NCBI GenBank assembly: GCA_004525825.1
Contig: SPBY01000031.1
Coordinates: 1 to 13,538 of the forward strand
DNA: 13,538 nt
Direction: 5' to 3'
From: Bacteroidia bacterium
GTDB taxonomy: Bacteria; Bacteroidota; Bacteroidia; Bacteroidales; GCA-2748055
Position numbers and translations under genes: made by a program. The notes below the pieces were generated by a model that saw nothing but the letters and a program-made list of their open reading frames with translations, was not told the origin of the DNA and did no database searches. Each line of letters begins with the position of its first letter. The stretch's first letter is position 1. Below are positions 8,311 through 13,538 of the stretch, piece after piece.

Positions 8311-8318
8311 CAAATATA
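8311..8318 (-). promoter_or_regulatory. Putative -7 element for the lipoprotein-ftsK-lolA run
   Basis: On the minus strand this reads TATATTTG, an exact TAnnTTTG match, 33 bases upstream of the lipoprotein start codon, in an AT-rich 103-base divergent spacer. No clear -33 TTG is visible at the expected distance. Confidence 0.45.
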
Positions 8319-8372
8319 TTAAAATATGTTTTAGAATCTCTAAATCGGAACAGAGAGAGGAGAGGGAATCTT

Positions 8373-8380
8373 TAGATTTG
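8373..8380 (+). promoter_or_regulatory. Putative -7 element for carbamate kinase
   Basis: TAGATTTG followed by CAT is an exact TAnnTTTG match. It ends one base before the ATG at 8382, so transcription would begin at or downstream of that ATG. This argues that translation starts at the next in-frame ATG, 8406. A -33 TTG was not found. Confidence 0.45.
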
Positions 8381-8405
8381 CATGAATGAAACAAAAAACC
8401 TGGTG

Positions 8406-9362
8406 ATGAAGAAACTTGCTGTTGTGGCCATGGGAGGAAATGCACTGCTTAGGGATAACCAGGTGGGGACCATCGACGAACAGGAACAGAATACCACCGA
8501 TACTCTGGAGAATCTCATATTTTTGATCAGGGAAGGATACGACATTGTAATCACACATGGAAACGGTCCGCAGGTTGGGAATATTCTGATGCGCAATGAT
8601 GCAGGGGAGGAGATCTATGGCCTTCCCCAGATGCCTCTGGATATCTGTGTGGCTGACTCTCAGGGCGGAATCGGGTACATGATTGAGAGAATGCTCAGAA
8701 ATATTCTGCACAAGCATGGAATCATTAAGGAGGTCGTTACCCTGGTTACCATGGTTTTGGTGGAGGAGAATGATCCGGCCTTTCAGAAACCCTCAAAAAG
8801 AGTGGGTAAAACCTACAGCAGGATGGAATCCGAGCGGATTGCCAAAGAGAAGGGATGGATTTTCCAGGCAGGCGGCAAGCGGGAGGACGGATACAGAAGA
8901 GTAGTACCTTCTCCGAAACCCATTGGGATCATCAATGAAAGGGTGATCGAAACTCTGGCAAGGCAGGGGAACATTGTGGTGGCCTCGGGTGGGGGTGGTG
9001 TGCCGGTATACAGGGATGAAGAGGGGCGTCTCAGGCCCTCTGAAGCGGTGATAGATAAGGATCTGGCTTCGGCCCTCCTGGGAGCCAGGATTGGGGCGGA
9101 TGAGTTCTATATCTTAACGGACGTTCCTTTTGTCTTCATCAACTACAACACTCCTCAACAGGAGGTGAAGGAATTTCTAAACCATCAGGATACCCTGGCC
9201 TACCTGGAGCAGGGCATGTTTGGGGAGGGAGATATGGAACCGAAAATCAGGGCCTGTCTTCAGTTCATTGAAAAAGGGGGAGAAAAAAGTGTAATCACCG
9301 AGGCCTTTAAACTGGAGGACCGGAGCTATGGGACAAAAATCACTATGGAATATGATGACTAA
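8406..9362 (+). CDS. arcC: Carbamate kinase
   Basis: Catalyses carbamoyl phosphate + ADP <-> ATP + carbamate (then CO2 + ammonia), the ATP-yielding last step of arginine deiminase or citrulline/agmatine fermentation. The protein is cytoplasmic, of the amino-acid kinase fold. Visible motifs, numbered from the ATG at 8406, are the N-terminal VVAMGGNALL (6-15), THGNGPQVG (50-58), SGGGGVPV in the nucleotide-binding half, and VIDKDLASALLGA. The frame is also open from an upstream ATG at 8382, giving 326 aa. I prefer 8406 because it gives 318 aa and the MKKLAVVA beginning usual in the family, and because a promoter element sits immediately before 8382. The ornithine carbamoyltransferase gene follows after 46 bases on the same strand, the partner that would supply carbamoyl phosphate. 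No arginine deiminase or arginine/ornithine antiporter is in the window. Confidence 0.94.
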   Translation: MKKLAVVAMGGNALLRDNQVGTIDEQEQNTTDTLENLIFLIREGYDIVITHGNGPQVGNILMRNDAGEEIYGLPQMPLDICVADSQGGIGYMIERMLRNILHKHGIIKEVVTLVTMVLVEENDPAFQKPSKRVGKTYSRMESERIAKEKGWIFQAGGKREDGYRRVVPSPKPIGIINERVIETLARQGNIVVASGGGGVPVYRDEEGRLRPSEAVIDKDLASALLGARIGADEFYILTDVPFVFINYNTPQQEVKEFLNHQDTLAYLEQGMFGEGDMEPKIRACLQFIEKGGEKSVITEAFKLEDRSYGTKITMEYDD

Positions 9363-9372
9363 CTTTTTATAT

Positions 9373-9380
9373 TAATTTTG
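9373..9380 (+). promoter_or_regulatory. Putative -7 element before the ornithine carbamoyltransferase gene
   Basis: TAATTTTG matches TAnnTTTG in the 46-base arcC-argF spacer, 28 bases before the ATG at 9409. No -33 TTG is apparent. If used, it would allow the second gene to be expressed independently of arcC. Confidence 0.35.
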
Positions 9381-9408
9381 TTTGATTAATTGAAATCATC
9401 CAAGCACT

Positions 9409-10410
9409 ATGGTTTATAACCTCCGAAACCGGCACTTTCTTACCCTTCTTGATTTCACCCCAGGGGAAATTCGCTTCCTGCTGGATCTTGGTTTTTCTCT
9501 AAAGAAGGCCAAATACAACGGGACCGAGCATCCTCGCCTGAAGGGTAAGAACATTGCCCTGATATTCGAAAAAAGCTCTACCCGCACCAGGTGTGCCTTT
9601 GAGGTGGCGGCCATGGACCAGGGAGCCGGAGTTACCTATCTGGGACCCTCGGGTTCACAAATAGGGCATAAGGAGTCCATGAAGGATACCGCCAGGGTAC
9701 TGGGGCGTATGTATGACGGAATCGAGTACCGTGGTTTTGGACAATCCATTGTGGAGGAGCTTGCGGAGCATGCCGGGGTACCTGTATGGAACGGTCTTAC
9801 CAACGAGTTTCATCCCACCCAGGTGCTGGCCGACTTCATGACCATGATGGAGCACTCTAACAAAGCCCTGGAGCAGATGAAATTCTGTTACCTGGGCGAT
9901 GCCAGGAACAACATGGCTAATTCATTGATGGTGGGAGCCGCCAAGCTGGGAATGGATTTTCGCGCTGCTGCGCCCCCGTCTGTCCAGCCCGATAAAGCTC
10001 TGATAAAGAAATGCCGTGATATTGCCTCACAGACAGGTGGGAAAGTGACTATCACCGACGACGTAAAAGAGGCGGTGAAGGATGCCGATTTTCTCTATAC
10101 CGATGTATGGGTCTCCATGGGAGAGCCGGATGAAGTGTGGGATGAAAGGATCAGGCTGCTTAAACCATACCAGGTGAACCAGGACGTGATCGAGGCCACG
10201 GGCAATCCTGGGGTGAAATTCCTGCATTGTCTTCCTGCCTTTCACAACAGGAAAACAAAAGTGGGTGAAGAGATCTATCAGAAATTTGGACTGGATGGAC
10301 TGGAAGTGACCGAGGAGGTGTTTGAATCGGAACACTCCATTGTTTTTGATGAGGCCGAAAACCGCATGCATTCGATCAAAGCCATTCTTGTAGCGACCCT
10401 GGGTGACTAA
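9409..10410 (+). CDS. argF: Ornithine carbamoyltransferase
   Basis: Interconverts ornithine + carbamoyl phosphate and citrulline + phosphate. The 333-aa product has every canonical motif: the carbamoyl-phosphate loop SSTRTR (56-61), HPTQ (135-138), the ornithine-binding loop D232 with S236-M237-G238, and the catalytic HCLP (273-276). The stretch IGHKESMKDTARVLGRMYDG is very close to E. coli ArgF/ArgI. The SMG loop marks a true ornithine enzyme, as opposed to the N-acetyl- or N-succinylornithine carbamoyltransferases used for arginine synthesis in several Bacteroidota. Together with the adjacent carbamate kinase this favours a catabolic (ArcB) role, with citrulline split to ornithine and carbamoyl phosphate, but an anabolic role cannot be excluded from sequence. 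A promoter-like element lies in the 46-base spacer. It ends 95 bases before the convergent DUF456 gene. Confidence 0.96.
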   Translation: MVYNLRNRHFLTLLDFTPGEIRFLLDLGFSLKKAKYNGTEHPRLKGKNIALIFEKSSTRTRCAFEVAAMDQGAGVTYLGPSGSQIGHKESMKDTARVLGRMYDGIEYRGFGQSIVEELAEHAGVPVWNGLTNEFHPTQVLADFMTMMEHSNKALEQMKFCYLGDARNNMANSLMVGAAKLGMDFRAAAPPSVQPDKALIKKCRDIASQTGGKVTITDDVKEAVKDADFLYTDVWVSMGEPDEVWDERIRLLKPYQVNQDVIEATGNPGVKFLHCLPAFHNRKTKVGEEIYQKFGLDGLEVTEEVFESEHSIVFDEAENRMHSIKAILVATLGD

Positions 10411-10441
10411 GAACAAAAGTGTTAGCCCTAAACATTCTTAC

Positions 10442-10456
10442 GTTCGCGCAGCGAAC
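10442..10456. repeat. GC-rich inverted repeat in a convergent spacer, possible terminator
   Basis: GTTCGC and GCGAAC flank the loop GCA, giving a perfect 6-bp stem with a 3-base loop, about midway between the convergent argF and DUF456 stop codons. Neither side has a run of T, so it is not a standard intrinsic terminator. A bidirectional terminator or 3' end stabiliser is a reasonable guess from position. Confidence 0.35.
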
Positions 10457-10505
10457 TTCTAACTGCACATACATAGCGAATATCTTAACGCAGTAAAAGA
10501 CTTCC

Positions 10506-10994
10506 TTAAAAGAATAAATGGCGGATATAGAAAAACAATATCGTCCCGCACACCATCAGCTTCATACCTACTCCCAGCATAAATCCCACAAAAGATCCCC
10601 AGGCGGCCCTCAGGGCTTCCCTGTCTTTCTTTCCGCCGGAGATTTCCCCGATATAGGCACCCAGGAAGGGGCCAATAATGATCCCCAGGGGGCCAAAAAA
10701 AAGACCCACCACTACGCCGATGGTGGCACCCCATACGCCACGTTTCGATCCACCGAACTTCTTGGTCCCCATGATGGGTACCACATAGTCGAGGATGGTG
10801 ACCAGAATGACGAAGAAGAGCAGGATCCACAGGGCATTTTCATATCCTGTCCCGCGGTCATCCACGTAGCTGGTCCAGCGTAACATCAAAAAGCCGGCCC
10901 AGCTGATAGGGGGACCGGGCAACACCGGTAAAATGCTTCCAAAGAAACCGATCAGAACGAGTACCGCACCCAATACGGCCAGTGTAATATCCAT
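10506..10994 (-). CDS. DUF456 family membrane protein
   Basis: A 162-aa integral membrane protein. It opens with a hydrophobic segment (about 3-22) leading into PVLPGPP (23-29), followed by further hydrophobic stretches and a long glycine-rich pair of segments containing GVVVGLFFGPLGIIIGP and GAYIGEI. This glycine-zipper pattern and the N-terminal LPGPP motif characterise DUF456, a widespread family with no established biochemical function to my knowledge. About four to five transmembrane segments are likely, with basic loops such as GGKKDREALR facing the cytoplasm. It starts 6 bases after the stop of the upstream membrane-protein gene, so the two are very probably co-transcribed. It converges on argF. 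Confidence 0.85.
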   Translation of the reverse strand: MDITLAVLGAVLVLIGFFGSILPVLPGPPISWAGFLMLRWTSYVDDRGTGYENALWILLFFVILVTILDYVVPIMGTKKFGGSKRGVWGATIGVVVGLFFGPLGIIIGPFLGAYIGEISGGKKDREALRAAWGSFVGFMLGVGMKLMVCGTILFFYIRHLFF

Positions 10995-11000
10995 GCTTTA

Positions 11001-11615
11001 CTATTTTGAGATTCCAATTATATCCTCGAATGCTGCATAGGCAACACAGAAGGAGAAGGGCATAGTGACCAATATACCGACTCCGAAGGTGAGCACACCC
11101 AGCAGATTGATCCCTGCCATCGCCAGGTAGAGAAGGAAAATCTGACCAAAATTGCCAGATACGGTTTTCCTGCTGAGTCGGATGGCTTCTGCAGGCTCCA
11201 AATCAAAGAACCAGACAAAGAAATGTGCAAAGACATAAGAGACCGCAAAATAGATTCCCGGAACAATCAGCATGGCCAGTCCGAGCATCACTACCACAAA
11301 TACCAGCAGGTTTAACTTTAGTAGCTCAGTATATTTCTCAAAGCCCTTAAAAAAGTCGGACATCTCAATCCTGCGGCCACGACTCACCTGATGTGCCATA
11401 TGGAAATAACTGGCTGTGACAGGCCCGCCAAGCAGAAGTCCGCTGATGGGGTTGGAAAAAACGAACATGCTGAGTATGCTGAAAACCATGAACTCTGCAG
11501 GTGCTTTTCTAAAAAGGTTAAATCCCACCTGAAGTATGTTCTCCAGGGAGAGCCTGTAGCCACCAGAAGCTTCATCAACTTGCCTGTGAACATCGTGAAG
11601 AACCGGCATATTCAT
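11001..11615 (-). CDS. Polytopic membrane protein of unknown function
   Basis: A 204-aa protein with a cytoplasmic-looking N-terminus of about 38 residues, then hydrophobic blocks at about 39-71, 101-140 and 160-197. The central block contains LAMLIVPGIYFAVSY (113-127), followed by a loop with LEPAEAIRLSRK and a final hydrophobic pair. This VPGIYF plus 'EAIRLS' loop pattern recalls small bacterial proteins of the DUF975/DUF4013 and YciC-like kind, but the resemblance is by eye only. No catalytic motif is visible. The two N-terminal ATG codons (11615 and 11609) are equally possible starts. It is followed after 5 bases of spacing by the stop-to-start junction with the DUF456 gene, and diverges from the gene at 11669 across 53 bases. 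Confidence 0.72.
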   Translation of the reverse strand: MNMPVLHDVHRQVDEASGGYRLSLENILQVGFNLFRKAPAEFMVFSILSMFVFSNPISGLLLGGPVTASYFHMAHQVSRGRRIEMSDFFKGFEKYTELLKLNLLVFVVVMLGLAMLIVPGIYFAVSYVFAHFFVWFFDLEPAEAIRLSRKTVSGNFGQIFLLYLAMAGINLLGVLTFGVGILVTMPFSFCVAYAAFEDIIGISK

Positions 11616-11668
11616 TCTTTTCCGAAAATTAGTAAAAAATCGTACATTTATTTGAAAAGCTGGATTTG

Positions 11669-12400
11669 ATGGAGGAGTATGAGAGCCTGTATGAGAAAAT
11701 CAGGGAGATTCTGGGGGGAAGTCCGGGAAATCTAAAGGTCCTTGAACAGCAGATTGATATGGACCTGCAGATGGAGTATTATGAGTGTTCCAGAAAGATC
11801 CGGGAGGAGAAGGATGAGGCGTGGGCTATGGAGCACATGCAATACCTGGAAGAACCCGGCTACTCGGTGGATGTTAAGAAGGAGATACTGGCCAGGCTGG
11901 CCAGCATGGCCAAAGTGGAATGTTACAGGGCCATTGAGTCCTTTCTGGATTCTGCCGGGAACCCCCTGCGAAACTGGGCAGTTCTATCGCTGAATGAAAG
12001 CCGGATGGTTCTGGAGAGCAAGATCTTGGACGAGAACCAGGTGTTCATCTCCACAGGACTGGGAGGGAAGGATGAAAAGTTGCGTTATTTTGTGGTGCTG
12101 ATGACACGTTCAAGGGTAGATTTATCTGAGACCCATCAGATGGTCATTAAAAACGAATTCGAATATATTCTGAAGAAGTTTGATGCCGAACTTGAAGAAT
12201 TACATTTCTCAGGCTCTCTGGCCACCATGTTGATGCTGCTGCCCATGCAGTACTCCCTGAAGTCGGTCTTCAGGGAAGCCATTGATGAGTGCAACAGGTA
12301 CGGTGATTTCCTGAACGACGATTTTATAGTAACCAATGTAAGGGTACTCTCCTTTCAGGAGATAGAGGAATTTCTCGAAGGACGAAATGATAAGGACTAG
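11669..12400 (+). CDS. Hypothetical soluble helical protein, possible HEAT-like repeats
   Basis: A 243-aa protein I do not recognise. It has no signal peptide or transmembrane segment, is rich in Glu, Lys, Leu and Met, and appears almost wholly helical. The segment from about residue 70 to 118 (KKEILARLASMAK..., AIESFLDSAGNPLRNWAVLSL, ESRMVLESKIL) looks like two or three HEAT-type helical pairs, suggesting a protein-interaction scaffold. The frame also allows a TTG start one codon upstream (11666); ATG 11669 is preferred. The stop codon TAG shares the palindrome CTAG (12397-12400) with the stop of the convergent DUF3276 gene. It is divergent from the membrane protein at 11001-11615, with 53 bases between. 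Its codon usage looks like that of its neighbours, with no sign of recent transfer. Confidence 0.75.
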   Translation: MEEYESLYEKIREILGGSPGNLKVLEQQIDMDLQMEYYECSRKIREEKDEAWAMEHMQYLEEPGYSVDVKKEILARLASMAKVECYRAIESFLDSAGNPLRNWAVLSLNESRMVLESKILDENQVFISTGLGGKDEKLRYFVVLMTRSRVDLSETHQMVIKNEFEYILKKFDAELEELHFSGSLATMLMLLPMQYSLKSVFREAIDECNRYGDFLNDDFIVTNVRVLSFQEIEEFLEGRNDKD

Positions 12401-12816
12401 TTACTCTCTTCTCCAAGATCTTCGAATTCCACATTGGTGAAGTCCTTCTCTTTTCCAACCAGATCTTTTGCCCGATCTTCATGGTTGACTCGATGCTTAC
12501 TTTCCCCCTCGTCGATCTCAATGGGCTGAGGATTGGCCACCCGGATATATTCAATAATCTCGGTCAGGCTCTCGGCGAATTTGTCAAAATCCTCTTTGTA
12601 GAGAAAGAGTTTGTGTTTCTCGTAGAAAAATTTTCCGTCACGGTTAAATCTCTTTTTGCTCTCGGTAATTGTCAGGTAATAGTCGTTCCTCCGGGTCGCC
12701 TTCACATCAAAAAAATAGGTCCGTTTTCCCGCCCTGACAGCCTTAGAATGAATCTCCTCCCGTCCTGCTTCATCCATTATAAGCTCATCAGACTTAACAT
12801 TTTCATCATCAGTCAT
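12397..12816 (-). CDS. PUR-alpha-like DNA/RNA-binding protein (DUF3276)
   Basis: A 139-aa protein of the DUF3276/PUR group, small single-stranded DNA- and RNA-binding proteins found in Bacteroidota and spirochaetes. The PUR-like core runs from about residue 23 to 93: RAGKRTYFFDVK (28-39), the RRNDYYLTITESKKRF strand pair (42-57) and FEKHKLFLYKEDF-type strand and helix, with the final helix around FAESLTEIIEYI. The fold is a beta-sheet packed on a helix that dimerises; it binds nucleic acid with aromatic and basic residues such as F35, F36, Y46 and Y47. The first 20 residues and the last about 45 are charged, probably disordered tails. The target is unknown. It overlaps the stop of the convergent gene by 4 bases in CTAG and diverges from nusB across a 182-base AT-rich spacer. 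Confidence 0.86.
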   Translation of the reverse strand: MTDDENVKSDELIMDEAGREEIHSKAVRAGKRTYFFDVKATRRNDYYLTITESKKRFNRDGKFFYEKHKLFLYKEDFDKFAESLTEIIEYIRVANPQPIEIDEGESKHRVNHEDRAKDLVGKEKDFTNVEFEDLGEESN

Positions 12817-12998
12817 TAGGTAAGTTTTGGTTAGGGTTTAGTTAGTTCATTTCCAAAAGTGTAAAATATTTTAAACATATTCAAATTTTACCCCATTTTA
12901 GCGCACGACTAAACTTGCTGTTGAACAGATGTTTTATAGAATAAAATTTAGTGTAAATTTGCATGGTCAATGAGATTTGATTACCGGTTCTTTTACAA
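12817..12998. other. AT-rich divergent spacer between the DUF3276 gene and nusB
   Basis: This 182-base gap is the longest non-coding stretch. It contains the perfect palindrome TAAAATATTTTA (12862-12873) and one exact promoter -7 match facing nusB (12954-12961). I see no open reading frame, RNA gene or riboswitch pattern that I can support. No exact TAnnTTTG faces the DUF3276 gene; TAAAATTTG on the minus strand near 12881-12889 is one base too long. Confidence 0.4.
12954..12961 (+). promoter_or_regulatory. Putative -7 element for nusB
   Basis: TAAATTTG followed by CAT matches TAnnTTTG exactly. It lies 37 bases upstream of the nusB ATG (12999). TTG triplets at 12915 and 12921 are too far upstream for the usual spacing, so the -33 element is unassigned. 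Confidence 0.45.
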
Positions 12999-13538
12999 AT
13001 GATCAGCAGGAGACAATTACGTATTAAAGCACTGCAATCTCTTTATGCCTACTACACGACGGGCAGAGAAGACATGAGACGTTCCGAAAAGGAGCTGCAT
13101 TTCAACATCGAAAAAGCATTCGAGCTTTACCACTACCTCCTGCTTCTGATGATCGATGTAGTATTATATGCCGAATCGAGGATTGAAATTGGGCGGAACA
13201 AGCGGATTCCCACCCAGGAGGACTTAAATCCGAATACACGCTTTATAGAAAACAAGCTGATAGAGCAGCTGAGAAACAATGAAGACCTGCTCAGATTTTT
13301 GGATCAGCATAAACTGAATTGGGTCAGTTACCCGGAGCTGATCAAGGAAATCTACAAGAAGTTGATTGAAAGCGAAGATTATAAGGCCTACATGGTGGCA
13401 GAGGAGCACAGTTATGCACTCGACAAGCGACTGGTCACCTTTATCTATAGCCACATTGTCTATTCCAGCGAGCTGCTCCATTCCGTTCTGGAGGAACAGA
13501 GTATTTTCTGGAACGACGACCTGGAGTTTATCACCAGC
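12999..13538 (+). CDS. nusB: Transcription antitermination factor NusB, N-terminal part
   Basis: The frame opens with ATG at 12999 and stays open to the window edge, giving 180 residues of a protein that continues beyond it. The beginning, MISRRQLRIKALQSLYAYY, matches the start of NusB proteins (R-R-x-R-x-x-A-x-Q-x-L-Y). Bacteroidota NusB is, to my knowledge, around 300 residues, with an inserted N-terminal helical region before the canonical RNA-binding NusB domain; the visible part, rich in helices such as LLRFLDQHKLNW and YPELIKEIYKKLIE, fits that insertion, and ALDKRLVTFIYSHIV is its later part. NusB with NusE (S10) binds boxA RNA to form antitermination complexes on rRNA operons. The start is chosen because it gives the conserved N-terminus directly. 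No Shine-Dalgarno is evident. The promoter-like element at 12954-12961 is suitably placed. Confidence 0.88.
   Translation, partial: MISRRQLRIKALQSLYAYYTTGREDMRRSEKELHFNIEKAFELYHYLLLLMIDVVLYAESRIEIGRNKRIPTQEDLNPNTRFIENKLIEQLRNNEDLLRFLDQHKLNWVSYPELIKEIYKKLIESEDYKAYMVAEEHSYALDKRLVTFIYSHIVYSSELLHSVLEEQSIFWNDDLEFITS

Noticed and set aside
9381..9398. TGATT/AATCA short inverted repeat before argF as an ArgR operator
   Set aside because: The arms are only 5 bases and the sequence does not fit the known ARG box; no arginine regulator is encoded nearby.
11666..11668. TTG as the start codon of the 11669-12400 gene
   Set aside because: An ATG follows immediately and gives the same frame; nothing favours the rare start.
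12819..12843. Telomere-like GGTTAGGGTTTAG string
   Set aside because: It is a single short, non-tandem occurrence upstream of a bacterial gene; there is no repeat array.
1..13538. CRISPR arrays, insertion sequences, tRNAs, rRNAs or defence genes
   Set aside because: No regularly spaced repeats, transposase motifs, tRNA-like cloverleaf or defence-type domains were seen on either strand.

Overview
The window reads as chromosomal core and near-core DNA from a member of the Bacteroidota, of moderate GC content by eye. Four things point there. Intergenic regions repeatedly carry the Bacteroidota -7 promoter element TAnnTTTG, six exact matches in front of genes. Start codons mostly lack a Shine-Dalgarno sequence. 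A short PUR-alpha-like (DUF3276) protein is encoded. The NusB and 7TM-HD proteins have the forms typical of the phylum. No mobile element, CRISPR array, rRNA or tRNA was seen.

Layout from left to right: the 3' end of cysD followed by cysN (+), the two subunits of ATP sulfurylase; a NUDIX hydrolase (-); a PgpH-type membrane HD phosphodiesterase (+) that probably degrades c-di-AMP; a minus-strand run in the order lipoprotein -> ftsK -> LolA-like periplasmic protein; carbamate kinase and ornithine carbamoyltransferase (+); a two-gene minus-strand pair of a polytopic membrane protein and a DUF456 protein; an unrecognised helical, possibly HEAT-like soluble protein (+); a PUR/DUF3276 nucleic-acid-binding protein (-); and the 5' part of nusB (+). 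Genes are tightly packed. The largest non-coding gaps are about 182, 103, 95 and 77 bases, and none exceeds 300.

Functional groups: cysD/cysN activate sulfate to adenylylsulfate. PgpH controls a nucleotide second messenger. FtsK segregates chromosome termini at division and is co-oriented with two envelope proteins, one LolA-like and one lipid-anchored. ArcC plus the ornithine carbamoyltransferase form the last two steps of arginine/citrulline fermentation, or an anabolic step if run in reverse. NusB and the PUR protein both concern RNA or nucleic-acid binding.

I found no convincing evidence of a wholly new multi-gene system. The observations most worth following are a perfect 13-bp inverted repeat covering the cysD stop codon, a recurrent extended promoter motif TAnnTTTGCAT, the possibility that the lipoprotein/LolA-like proteins around ftsK form a lipoprotein-transport pair, and two unrecognised genes at 11001-12400.
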